Positions 1-11,401 of a stretch of 64,000 nucleotides of DNA are shown piece by piece. The notes under the pieces are model-generated. The model did not search any database and was not told where the DNA came from. It worked only from the letters and a program-made list of their open reading frames with translations. Location of the stretch: contig CM059623.1 in assembly GCA_030435675.1 (NCBI GenBank), positions 1,576,012-1,640,011 of the forward strand. The letters run 5' to 3'. The first letter of the stretch is position 1; each line of letters opens with the position of its first letter. Origin of the DNA: Steinernema hermaphroditum (lineage: Eukaryota; Nematoda; Chromadorea; Rhabditida; Steinernematidae). The translations under genes and the position numbers were made by a program.

Positions 1-694
1 CGGGTTTCCTATGGTATTGATTGTGTGATGTACGTCGACTGCCCTCAACCGTGTACGTCGTTAGGTCTTACCTACCAAATGCACCTATCGCTGTGTTCGC
101 CATACATCACATCATGAGCTACTCTCAAAAAGATGGCCTTTTCGGATCGCCATGTTCTGTTGAGTCCAATATTTTCAACTGGTTAAGTACTATAACAGGG
201 AACGGGGATATGCAGCAGGTAGCTATCACTCATAGCTGTCATGCCCACATAGTGACTCCACGAGGTCATTTCAACTTTAAAGAAATATAGGCCAAATATT
301 GAAAAAGTGACCCTTGGATTCACGAAAAGTCCGACTACCCGAGGCCGCATCTTTTCAAATTCACCTCCATAATGGCTCTTCACCGTGAGCTGAGAGATTC
401 GCATTTTGCTGCTCTTATGGAACTCTCTCCGCTCTATCTTATCATGATCTGCGTTCTTCCACAAATGACGATATCAGAGAGAACCGATCAAAATAAAAGA
501 AAGAGGTCGAAAATTGGACCAAAACATTTTTCGTCCCCAAACCCCTTGTGTTCTATGAATAAGGGATCCGGCTTTTACCCGAGAAGTGGGCTGCCGTTGT
601 TCAGTCAAATAGTCAAGACCGGGAATGACAGGCATGCATATATGTTAAGAAACTCCTACTTAAATCATCCGACATTTTCAATGGACCAACCCAA
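1..694 (-). mobile_element. Left-truncated copy of a TA-flanked mariner-type non-autonomous element
   Basis: The segment ends in CAATGGACCAACCCAA followed by TA. This is the terminal repeat of the complete 916-bp copy at 47469-48384, and the rest matches that copy in reverse orientation. The window edge cuts off the other end. It carries broken open frames (21-290, 372-764) that match frames in the other copies, but no recognisable transposase. Non-autonomous relic. Confidence 0.75.
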
Positions 695-696
695 TA

Positions 697-2944
697 TTTC
701 GCAAATTTCCCAACTTCATATTCGTTGTAATATTCTCTTCGTTTTAAATTTTTGCATATCATAAAATCTTCCAAATTGAGACGCTACTAGAGTACAAATT
801 AGTTGAGACGTTGAGTAAGCAAATAACAATGAACTGATCCACGAAGAGAGAATCATCTCAGAGTGAGGATTGCTTTGAGGCTGAAGTGCTTCATTCTCAT
901 TTTATATTTTTTTCCTGTCATATGGTTGTGTTTTTGTCATAAAAAAATAGTTGCTTAGTTGAGACGTTGGTAAAACACGAACGTCTTTCGACTTGTCAAC
1001 CTTGTCAATCAACCAACAAGAAACAGTCCACTCTGGAGTACCTGGACTACTATGCGAAGTTACACTGTGCGGTTTGCACAAAATAATTGAAATGCTACAA
1101 AAGAAACACGACTCATAAATTTTTGGACGTTGTATAGGAGAAGAAGCAAAGGAGAAACACCTCATATAAACTCAAACGTCCGTGTCTCTTTTGTTGTAAA
1201 TATGAGATTGTCCACCCTCTGTTTAAACCACCTTTGCTGTGCTGCGATGTTCGGCGAGTTGAAATCAATGAGAAATGAGCATTTGTTGGTGGAAAGTGTG
1301 CATTTTTGAGGTGAAAGATGGAGATCTCAAAATTCTGCGTGCAAGAACACTCTCTATGCTACCTTACGGATCCAAAGAATCGTCGTTATATGGTTGTCTT
1401 CCTTTCTAATGTAAATTTTTGTTTGCTCACATATCGGTTCCATTTTTGCATACTTTAAGGATTGCCAATACGTCTATTTCGAACTTCGCTCGACTTCGCT
1501 TTCTTCCATTTTTTTTTTTGAAGCGTACCTCACTGCCTTCCGCTATCCAACCTGCTTATGAGAAGAGGGTGTATTGGAACAACAGATTTTTGACCGCTTT
1601 TTTAACTCGTTATTAAGCAAATCACTGATTTTTCCTTAATTTCTAAGTACTTTGAACTTCACTTTTCGGTCGCGTATAAACATTTACATGATCAGTGCTT
1701 TGGAGTGGCCTAGGGACATAATCGCTTATTTCTGAACAACAACAAACCCTTAAACGATTCCAAAGCTTTCGCTATTTTTGTTATGTGATGGTAACCAGAA
1801 AAGCATTTACGATCATATAGGCACCATTGTGATTTGGACCAATGAGTCATCGGACTCGAGCTGGTCGATCTTTTGGTAGATAGCTAGAAATTTAAAAAGA
1901 AATGACTGAAAGAGGTGCCGCACTGGGACACACCGAAAAATGCCAGCTAGGACACTACCCAACTTGACCACGTAAGTAAGTTTCCACAATACTACTAGTT
2001 TGTACATAACTATCGAAGGGAGTTTAGAGAATGTACGTATCAGCATATGTATGTCCGGAGCGGGCTCAGAGTAACTGGCAAGGCTCCGGCTCAGTTTGGT
2101 TCTGGGGGTAAACAACCACACGATGAGAAAAGAATTTTTGTTTGCGATTGATTTTTCGATTGATGTAATAGTAGTTTAAAAGATGGCCTTACAAGGAGCC
2201 ACCCACCTCTTTTGTCGTTATTCGCGGCAATACACAACTGCCGCTCAGAAATAGATTTTAAAAAGCGAATTTGCCCCAAAGGGTCGCTGATATTTTGGGG
2301 AATTACTCTCGATTCCCAAAAATCTGAGCGCGATCCTGTTAGCAATGCCTCCGTATCAGATGTTCTGGAAGTCAACACTTATCAATTGCGTAAGAGCGAC
2401 GTTTACGGTGTCACAAATTTTTGTCATCTGGTTCTACGCCCATACACTTCATAAACGCATCTGGATATGCAACACAAACCTCATTTTTGTCGCTTGTGCG
2501 CTTCTTTTCCAGCCTACTCTTTCACGCTCACCGACCACTAAAGATCTTGTTCGTCGGCCATTCCACGGCTTAGGGACCAACTCTCACGCTCGTCATATCC
2601 CCACGATTCAAAAGTAATCTCGAAGTGCACTCGGTGTTTACCTCACGAAGCTCCACTCGGCCATGTCACTGCTCATAAACGGCCCTCTTCTCGCCGAGTT
2701 CGGCGGCTCGAATTGATTGCATACTCGATAGAACGCTCTTTTTGACGGCCACTTTCCGTCACTCAACTTTTGCCGTCCCGCGCCTTTTAACGACCCTTTG
2801 AAAGTGCAATTGAATTGCTTGCATAAGCTTTCATCAGCGGCGCTCAGGGATTGCCCTGCTCGTATGAGGTGGTCATGGACTATTTTTGCATTCGAATCCT
2901 TGCTACTTAGGAACGCTGTTCATTGAGGGTGCTACGATGGTGCT
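697..2944. other. AT-rich noncoding stretch, no gene seen
   Basis: Only short overlapping frames without splice-site support are present. The + strand heptamer ATTTTTG occurs about ten times here (for example near 747, 1116, 1303, 1413, 1442, 2416 and 2481). It is either upstream DNA or an intron of a plus-strand transcript. Confidence 0.5.
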
Positions 2945-4395
2945 GCAGCATTAATCAGTGCTGTCGCGTTTTGTTCCGTATTTAGCTCGTGGGCATACAG
3001 TTCAGACAAGTGGCAATCGATCCTGATCGGTAGGCTTCTCTCTGCCTATGAGTATGCTTTCTAGCTGGTGAGTATGAGTATGTATCGTCGTGTAGAATTT
3101 TTGCGCTCATTTTACAGAGCTATGTCTATCGTATTGCGAACTGATGGGCACAACTCAACACAGGTTAACCTTGACACAATGGTAGATGGTAGATCGGGCT
3201 ATTCAACTAAAGTTAAAGCTCGAACGGAGCATTCACGAAATGTTTTTTACAATTCCAGGAAAAGAATGTAATTTGAGGTTTTTCATGTGTGTCAGCGATG
3301 ATCGGTCGGTCCGTCCATTCGTTTGTGAAATGCCTTCTTTGCTGTTTTAGAAAATTTTTGCCTGCTAAGCGATAGAGCTCTCTAATCTCCATTGAATGAT
3401 AGGCCGGATGTCTCTGGAAGCTTCCAATTTGCTTTACCTAGCCTAGGAATCTTGGCCACTTTGGAATGATGTTCATCGGGAATGGAATGGATTTGAATCT
3501 TAAATTTTTGTATTAGGGGGTCTTTCATTTGTGTTCCCAGCGATCGGTCGGGTCGTTCACTCGCTCTCTCTGAGGCTGTCTGAGCGGAATGAGTTGAGTA
3601 AGCGGTCGTTCTCGGCCGTCGTTGTTGCCACAATGATCGCCCCGTTCCAATCCGTCGTGGCTGGCGTGGAACGTAAGCCGTCAGCATTACCCGACCACCT
3701 GCGCCGTCCACTCAAGCCGAAGAATCGCCCCAACTCCGAAGTTTGCTCCGTCAACCGCACCGAAGACGGGACTCCACGTCGCCTGTTATGCTCCACCACC
3801 GCGCATCTTCTGGATACAGCCTCTTTGTCGCTTCGAAGCCCGCGCACATTGATGGGATAGCTGTCTTCAATTCGGACGTCGCGCTCTGCGCCGAAGAAAG
3901 AAGATTAGCAGCTACTACGGTGATATACGGTTCTCCTTTGAGCATTATGAGATATCTTGCATGACGAATGTCATTGATTCAAGAGTAAATGTAAAAATGT
4001 AAATTTTTGTATTACTGAGCGCTGTCGGGCTTGTTTGTGCTGTGTTTGTATTTGTACGTAGCTCTTGAGTATGCAGCATGTGACCAACTCAACTGGCAAT
4101 CGATCCTGATCGGCTAGCCCATCTCTGTTCATGAATATAGTACTACTTTTAAGTTTGTCCTCAGCTTGTAGTTATGATTAATTTTTTTTGTTGGCTAACA
4201 TACTGCACACTATTGCGAACTGATAGGCGCGACTCAAAATACGCAAAATTTGACACAGTGGTAGATGGTAGCTAGGTCTATTCAACTATGGTATAGGGCA
4301 TTCGAAAAATTTTTGAAATTGATAAGGTGTTCTTTCAGGAAGTGTTTGGCGCGCAGAGGACGCTCTAATCTCTATTGAAGACGAATGAACTATAG
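2945..4395. repeat. Diverged tandem duplication, period about 1.08 kb
   Basis: Sequence around 3011-3030 (TGGCAATCGATCCTGATCGG) recurs at 4094-4113. GGTAGATGGTAG (about 3180) recurs at about 4259, and the CTCTAATCTC block near 3381 recurs near 4365. The two arms flank the GC-richer island at 3530-3900. The copies are clearly diverged, so the event is old. Confidence 0.6.
3633..3860 (+). CDS. Candidate coding exon, unassigned
   Basis: I do not recognise this product. An open frame from ATG 3633 to TAG 3860 lies in an island with higher GC and G/C-ending codons. A possible 3' splice site (TTCCCAG) ends at 3540, and a possible donor GTAAGC starts at 3674 after 13 codons plus one base. It could be an alternative first exon of the plus-strand kinase gene or chance. 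The minus strand is also open here, so neither strand nor coding status is settled. Confidence 0.2.
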   Translation: MIAPFQSVVAGVERKPSALPDHLRRPLKPKNRPNSEVCSVNRTEDGTPRRLLCSTTAHLLDTASLSLRSPRTLMG

Positions 4396-5086
4396 CTGGT
4401 ATTTCACGCATTCTGAGAGTCGTCTAAAAACGACCGCCCACTCAAAGTATTTCGGAGGGGGTGAGCGGACGATGGCACCGACACGAATAAGTGACCCATC
4501 TGAAGAACTAAGGCGAATATGAATAAAACTGCACGCAAAACCACCACTGTTACTCTTGTTTCTCCAAAAACGTCTGTTTTGGCGTGGCTTGACAGTTTCA
4601 ATCCAGGGCTTGGTTGTGGACGAAGAGAGCAAGAATGCTACGACTACGGAATCCTTTGCTTCCTGAGCACTATTCTTTAGTCAGTCATGAAGTACGCCTC
4701 CAAAGGGCGCTTTTTACCACCGGCGCTTTTTAGGTCGATTTTCCCGGGTTTGTATAGCGAACATTCTTGCGATCCACTTGAAATATCTGTGACCTCTAGC
4801 TAAGGTTCGTCGATCCGCTCTCATGTACAGGCCTCGAGATAAAAACCAGCATTATGCACAATTGCTGTGGGTCCAATATAAGCTCAGTGATCGTTCGAAA
4901 CAAGCCTAAGACGTGGACTTATCTTGTGTGCTAGTATCAAGACTTGTGAGACTATAGCTGAACGTATTGTTTCATTCGTAAACAAGACTTCGCGCTCGTT
5001 ATTCCTATTTCATTTTTGCAACGACTTTCAGAATGCCCATTTATTAAAGGTTTACTGTATTTTTGGTAAAACAATCTCGTTTCACC

Positions 5087-5184
5087 ATGTCGCACAGTCG
5101 CGATTCGAGCAGGTCGAGGAGTTCCGCGTCGAAGCAGTTCCTGAAGCAGTTCTTCTGGACGAACTATCTGCGGAAGACTGGCCG
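5087..5184 (+). CDS. Candidate first coding exon of the CKK-1-type kinase
   Basis: ATG at 5087 in context CACCATG opens 32 codons: a Ser/Arg-rich start (MSHSRDSSRSRSSAS) and then a Lys/Phe/Trp-rich stretch (KQFLKQFFWTNYLRKTG). It ends at a strong donor CG/GTGAGT (intron from 5185) in phase 2. That phase fits the kinase exon acceptor at 29439, where one base G precedes ATG 29440; joining the two gives an Arg codon and keeps the frame. Phase agreement alone has a one-in-three chance. Continuous plus-strand ATTTTTG polarity across the interval is consistent with one transcript. Alternatives are another gene, or trans-splicing of the kinase at 29438. Confidence 0.4.
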
Positions 5185-6144
5185 GTGAGTCATCTTACTT
5201 TGGCGATTGTTTATCGTTTAAAATTGAAATTTGTTGCAAACTTGTTCATGAGCATCAGCTTTCCAATCCATAGAAAAGGTTTACTGGAATCATTGCAGCA
5301 TTTTTGCCCTCCCTTTTTATGTCTTTGATGTTTTTCTAGCAGAAATTGCCCCACTGTATCGCCTGAAGTTTGACGATGCACAAAACCGATTCCCGTTTGT
5401 TTCGATTACTGGAATTTTTGCCATCGGACAGCGGAAATGTTTCGCGCTATCATATTGAAATCCATACCAGTAATAATACTTCCAAAATCTGCGTTCCACG
5501 GCGGACAACGGAATCATTTAAAGGCGGACACATCGATCGGGTACTTTCCGTGTTATTATCAATTTTCAAACGTATTAGTCGGCAGAAATGTTTGGCAAAG
5601 TGTTGGGACTATGTTGCAAAGATGACACAAGAAGATAGAAAATGATTTGGAATGAGGTGGTACGAACCCAGACTGAATTTTTGCTGGGTACATAACAGCC
5701 CCTCTGCGCACATAAAGACACATTCTGCGTCGTGTAAACTAATGCTTATCAAGTGAATATTCTGTTGAGTATCCCTTTATTTTGGTTAGGGTGGTGTGAG
5801 TGCGGACCAATGCGGCACTTATAGATAAAGACCCGCTCCCCAAACGGTAGCTTCGTGAGTCATAGCTCTTGTTTCCTGATCTACGTGGAAGGGAAGGCCT
5901 ATCAAAAGGATGTGCAAACAGGAACATCTTCTGGCGATAGAAATGTTTGGCAAATGTTCTGCAAAAATAAGATATTAGAAATTGGGGTACGGTGGTTCGA
6001 ACCTGCATAGAACTTTGTTGGTAAGAAAGCGATTCCATTGTGTCATGAATGCGCTTGCTTTGTATAAATAAGTGCTTATCAACCGATCTTGAATATCTCT
6101 TTTTTTGGTTAGGATGGCGTGAATGCGGGCCGATGTACTTTGTA

Positions 6145-7082
6145 TTAGGTTGGGGAATAAGTTCGTGCGGTTTTTTTTTGTCGATCAAAAAACAAACTTT
6201 TATGCAGCAACAATAACAAGGCATCAATCAACAATATATTCACCGTTGCTGTCCACGACCTGCTCCCACCGGTCCACCAGTTCATCGATTTCTATTCTCT
6301 AAAAATCGGCAGGTCTGGAGTCAAAGAAGTCGTTGATCCAAGTTTGGAGTGCTTCGTAATTTTCGAACGAAACACCCATCATATGACTTGACAGCGAGAG
6401 GAACAGATGACAGTTCGTTGGTGCTAAGTCTGGAGAATACGGTGGGTGTGCAACAATCTCCCACTTCTGCTGTTCGAGTGCGGTCTTGACCACTTTTGCA
6501 ATTTGGGGGGGGGGGGTGCGCTGTCGTGCAACAGGGTGACTTGGGCTTCATGATTCGACTTTTTCTGCTGGATTGCGTTGATCACGCACTTTGGCTGGCC
6601 GGTGTGTAGTTGTCGGTCGGCCGTCTTGTCCGTATCCAGAATTTCCCACCGCCGCAAATCTTCAAAATCCCACCATAAAATGGCCATTTTGTCCATTTTC
6701 GCTTCGTTATAGACTGCTTTTTCTATCGACCGCGTCTCCTGAAGCCGCCCATTGTTTCGTTTGATCTTTATTCACATCTAGGCCCCACTTCTCATCGCCC
6801 TTTACAATCCTATACAAAAAAACTACGCTTGAATACACGTATTCCTCGATGAGGGGGAGGCAACGAATATCACCTGTAAATGGTGCTTTTTACCTTCTGG
6901 AAACACCATCTCAATATCTTGAAATTCAGACACAGTGCGGTTATAAAATAAAAAGTGTCACCGCGCTTTTGTAGAGCAGAGATAGCTCATTCAAACAATA
7001 TGTTACAATCTGCGGCACAACAAAAAAAAAATACTGAAAAAGCGCAGATTAAAAAACCGCACGAACTTATTCCCCAACCTAA
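6145..7082 (-). mobile_element. Inactive mariner element, 938 bp, TA target duplication
   Basis: Terminal inverted repeats TTAGGTTGGGGAATAAGTTC (6145) and its complement ending at 7082 are flanked by TA at 6143-6144 and 7083-7084. On the minus strand the interior encodes mariner transposase pieces: a GDEKWGLDVN segment near 6790, PPYSPDLAP near 6430, and a C-terminal block ending in DSNGEYIVD near 6235. The copy is dead. The poly-G run 6505-6516 coincides with a frame change, a TAG stop follows RPADF near 6301, other stops occur, and at 938 bp it is shorter than a full mariner (about 1.3 kb). Transposase normally cuts and pastes the element at TA sites. Confidence 0.9.
6505..6516. repeat. Poly-G run (12 G)
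   Basis: Twelve consecutive G on the + strand inside the mariner, so poly-C in the transposase sense strand. It breaks the transposase frame and is prone to length error in sequencing. Confidence 0.9.
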
Positions 7083-8063
7083 TAGATCCGCATGCTCTGC
7101 TAGCTTCTAAAACAGTTCCTTTGTGAGTCATAGCTCTTGTCTCCTGATCTACGTGGACGGGAAGGCTTATCAAGAACATGTGCAAATAGGAACGTCTTCT
7201 GGCTTCCTGTCTGGCATTCATCTGCGTCACTTTCTTAGTACCCAAAATATACGTCAGATTGTGAAAATTCCGGCTTCCCTATTTGTTTGGCCAGCTGTCT
7301 CGTCAAAACAGGCGACTCATATCCGGCAGATTCGAAGTGCAAAGAATCTGTAGACAATCGATTCTTATGTTAAGTACAGAAGCAGATTACATAGGCGCAT
7401 CCTTTTTCTGACATCTGCTATAGCGGTTTGCTGTCCAGGTAGTGGACGCTGGCTGGGTCAATTTTTGGCTTTTCGGCTTGTTGACGACAAACGTATTAGA
7501 CATTTTTTTAGAATTATTTGTTTTTTAATGATTTTTGGACATTGGCTTCTTAAACATGGTGACTAGGGGCGTGGTTGAACCGACATCTACCAAGACAGTT
7601 CAGATGCTGAACATCTCGAGTGCCTACGGATGATAGGCTATTTAAATCGCATTTATATATAAAATGTGTTGACATTATAGATGTGTCGATGTGGAAAACA
7701 TAAATTAATGGCGATTTAGTGCACTTCCACAGACTACACAGTAATTTTACTATTCTCGGAATTGACTGTCTTGCGCTTTTTAGAAAAGAATTCCTTCTTC
7801 TATTGGAAAACAAACGTCGTCCTTGATGAAAAGCTTCCATAGGTCGGTTGGACTAAGATTTGGTGGAGTTCGTAGAGGTTGTCGCGACCAGTGACATCCA
7901 GATAAACATAAACAATTACACTCAAGGCTGGGCAAAGGTCGCTCCCAGTGCGACCACACATCGTTGCGGGATCACTTGTTGTCAATTGGTCGTGGTGTTA
8001 ACCGCTTTTACACCATATGGTTAGGTGAAAGTGCCGATTATTATATACCGTTTTATAGACTAA

Positions 8064-8491
8064 AGGGCCATTTATAGTCTGCGCGACACAAAACCCCTTT
8101 TTTGTGTCGCTTAGCTTGTCTAAGTGTGACTATGTACGCAAAACCAAATAAAACTGCACAGTGATGATGCTTTCGGGTCAGGATATAAAATCATCAGCAT
8201 ATAAAATTTTTAGGTTGACTTTGCGTAGGTTAACTTAACTGTCGCTTAGCTTCAACTTGACTGTCGCGCAGCTGTGTCGCGTAGCTAAGCGCCAGTCAAG
8301 TTAAAGCTAAGCGACAGTTAAGTTAACCTACATGTCATGTCCCACAATTTTTTTCTTTTGATGGTTTGATAGCCCGATCCGAAAGCATCATCACTGTGCA
8401 GTTTTATTTGGTTTTGCGTACATAGTCACGCGTAGACAAGCTAAGCGACACAAAAATGGGGTTTTGTGTCGCGCAGACTATAAATGGCCCT
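8064..8491. mobile_element. 428-bp hairpin MITE, PIF/Harbinger-like
   Basis: Arms of about 120 bp are near-perfect inverted repeats, starting AGGGCCATTTATAGTCTGC at 8064 and ending with the complement at 8491. Both arms carry GCACAGTGATGATGCTTTCG. A smaller palindrome around GCTAAGCGACAGTTAAG lies in the centre. Flanking TAA at 8061-8063 and 8492-8494 fits the 3-bp target duplication of PIF/Harbinger elements. There is no coding capacity. The superfamily call rests on the TAA alone. Confidence 0.7.
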
Positions 8492-9269
8492 TAAAGAATT
8501 CTGAACAGTGGAGTGGAGCTGGATCGACATCAGTGGGCACCATATAATAGTTATGTCCTCGTTTATGTCACGCTGTTAAAAGTGGAACTGAAATCGGCGT
8601 ATTCATGATTGATGGCATAGGCATACCATGGCGTAACACAATAGCAATTCCTGATTAGTGTGATGCAGTACCTCATTATGTCTCGAATGTGATTCTCCAC
8701 CTTGACTTATAAGCAGACTCGCGGAAGGCATTTCCCAGTTTATTGGATACCGCCACAGGAATAGTTCATGTTTTAAGTCGCTTTTAAGCGGCGAAAGTGA
8801 AATCAGGGCACGGGAGTTTGTGCGTAGGTCCTTACACTATCCATGTCAACCCCTACCATTCTCCGAAATCTTAACTTAATCCGCTTTTGGGAACCTTTCT
8901 TAGTTATCTTTTGATCTCACTCCACCGGCCTTCACATTCCTCGCACTTTTAGCCAACATAGATCTGTTGTTTATCCTGTTGATGTACTTAACGTCACTCC
9001 TCCCAATGCGGAACAACCCAACATCCGCTTTAAGTTACTTCTCTGTTCTAAAAGCGCGCGATTTAAACGGCGAAAACATTAATTAGCGGCAATTTCCCAG
9101 ACTTGCCAGCCCACACTGTAATTTTCGCTGTTTTCCGACGTTCCCTTCATTTACGCTTGGCGCGGCTCCAATTAATTCCTCATCCGCTTCTTCCACCGGA
9201 GCCTTCCATTATCGCCTTCTGCGACACGCTGACACAGCCGGGTGCCCTCCGACGACCACCGCCGCCACA

Positions 9270-9477
9270 TTGATTGTTTTGGTTTCCCTTCGTAACAACG
9301 GTCACGGACAGGAGGCTCACGGCATATTAGAGCGGTTGCCGTTGGAAGAAGAGACGTTGTCGTCTTCGTCCTCGTCGTCGGAATGCCCTTCGCCAAGCGC
9401 CGCCATCGTGTGCACAGTCCGTGGCAAAGAGCCACACGCTTCGTGCGTTTCGTCGGACGCATTTTCCGGAGCAATAG
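9270..9477 (+). CDS. Candidate exon ending at a strong, duplicated splice donor; strand uncertain
   Basis: A GC-rich island is open on both strands. On + it ends at AG/GTAAGT (intron from 9478), and that donor with its flank is repeated at 9885-9900. On the minus strand a 68-codon frame from ATG 9523 encodes an acidic Ser/Asp-rich peptide (GHSDDEDEDDNVSSSNGN). Neither product is recognised. The plus-strand donor and the plus-strand neighbourhood favour an alternative 5' exon or UTR exon. Confidence 0.25.
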
Positions 9478-9998
9478 GTAAGTCCTTCAGGCGGCCAAGT
9501 GCTTCTTTGTACGAGTTAGGCATGCTTGACTGCAGGCATGGCGAGAGTCACGTAGATCGAAAAGTGACTTTTGATTTTTGCCGCTACACCGAGGTACGGT
9601 TTTTGTTCTCCTTTTAATTTTCAAGCATCCTTTTTATTTCGTGTTTTTCTGGCTTATATCTCATGTCTTTTTCGAAGATGATAGATTGCCTTACACTGCT
9701 TATATGATGTGTTTTCTATTAAATTTGATCGTGTGCGAAGTGCATATCTCCATGACATATACGAGCTATTTTTGATAGGAAACGCTCTGGTCTCTTTTTC
9801 TCCATTCCATATCGATATTCAGGTAAAAATGCCCTGTAAATTTGAGCATTTTTGTACGAACGAGCTTTCGGACGCATTTTCCGGAGCAATAGGTAAGTCC
9901 ATCAGGCGGTCAAGTGCTTGTTGGAATGAGTTAGACATGCCTCACTGCAGACATGACGATAGTCACGTAGATCTAAAACTGACTTTTGATTTTTGTCG
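9454..9998. repeat. Duplication of about 130 bp carrying a splice donor, period 415
   Basis: Sequence 9454-9583 matches 9869-9998, starting CGGACGCATTTTCCGGAGCA and including GGTAAGTCC. Changes are scattered and mostly alter residues in every frame, so this looks like DNA duplication without protein constraint. Confidence 0.7.
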
Positions 9999-10779
9999 CT
10001 TTATTGTGCGGTACATTGGAGGGGATTTTTGTTTCTCTGATTTTAAAGTCTGAATGTTCGAGAATCCTTCTGGATTGCCTTACACGCTTGGTGTGTGAAG
10101 TGCATATCTCAGCGAAGTATACGACTTCTTTTTAATGTAGCGAGCTATGAACCTTTTGTCCATCCCTTTTAGTCTTCGTCCATATCGATGTTGAGATTGA
10201 AGTCCTTGCAATTGTTAACATTTTTGACACGTATAGGACGAGAATAATATAGTGAATTCTTGCGCTTTGGTTTCATCTGTTTAACGATTTGGTTATGATT
10301 CAATGAATGCGTGAATTAATTGACGTGAGAAACAAAATATGAATCAAGGACGATCTGTAATGTTTTGTGTGTAATGGCTGTTTGTCGAATACAAAAGGGT
10401 GTGATCGCTAGCTATCTATGCTGTATATTTTGTCAGCTTCATGTTCAATCAATCTTCAATTTTCGTCAATTCCACGTCAGCGAAATTCCAGTGTTCTGCA
10501 CCTTTTTTCCTTTGTTATCCTTCTTCTCTTGCAGGCTTCTCTGATTTTGAATCTGAAGTGTAAAAGATGAAATTTTGCGTGTGGCTTCACAAACTTCGTG
10601 GATTTCAGTTCTATGGTAGTATGGGCAAGGAAACAACAAAACACCACCATTTCTATTGAAGTAGATTCCTTATTTATCTCCAACAAAGGAAGGCTTTCTT
10701 AGTGCGTGGGGTTTTGATTTGATTTTTGATTTGGTTGTGGGACGGCTCTGTATGACATTCGAACATGACTGTGTTTTTT

Positions 10780-11170
10780 CGTGGGCCTAAGGTGAGATGA
10801 TGACCGGACCGTAAGTCATTTATATGTATAAACAACCACAAATACGTCAATTTGCTGTTCACATTGCTAATCTACCTGAATCAACGTGGTTGTAGGACGC
10901 CTTATAAGCACTAAAAGCATAGCATCATACCGTAGTCACATCTTTTGATTTCGATGTAGGGCACGACATGAGAGTCGAACGCGGTGATCCCATCAGTGGG
11001 CAGCAAAAGAGGCGACGATCGAACGCGACAATGTTCTCTGGGTTTAGCTTACGATGGTGATAACCGTCCCGTAAGTTGTTTATATAGGCAACCAGAAATA
11101 CGTCAGTTTACGGTTCATACCATTCATATCACCCAATCAACGTGGCAGCATTAGTTTATGAGCATTGAAG
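10780..11170. repeat. Diverged tandem duplication, period about 265 bp
   Basis: The blocks CCGTAAGT..TTTATAT, ACCACAAATACGTCA/ACCAGAAATACGTCA and AATCAACGTGG occur in the same order near 10810-10890 and 11070-11145. Confidence 0.55.
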
Positions 11171-11401
11171 AGTTCTGCTTTCGGTTGAGACGCTGGCGGC
11201 GGAGTACCGAGCGGCTCCAACAAGGATGTCCGAAAACGACCGATCGCCACCGGCACAAGCGAAAGAGTCGATGAATGTTCTTCTTAAATTTATTTTCTGA
11301 GAAAATTGTAAATTTTTGGCACCAGCTTGGACATTTGATTTGCGCAAATGATGTTTTTTTGCCTGTAGGAGGAAGTTGACAAATGAACAATATGACTACT
11401 A

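Larger units (their letters stand above)
5583..7205. repeat. Tandem duplication (about 355 bp) interrupted by a mariner
   Basis: AGAAATGTTTGGCAAA occurs at about 5585 and 5939. TTTTGGTTAGG followed by a GTGAG/GTGAAT stretch occurs at about 5780 and 6106. GAGTCATAGCTCTTG occurs at about 5854 and again only after the mariner, at about 7125. The mariner at 6145-7082 therefore landed inside the second copy, which dates the duplication as older than the insertion. Confidence 0.65.

Noticed and set aside
9317..9523. Acidic minus-strand protein as a confident gene
   Set aside because: The duplicated half of this frame shows mostly replacement changes between copies, so there is no sign of protein constraint.
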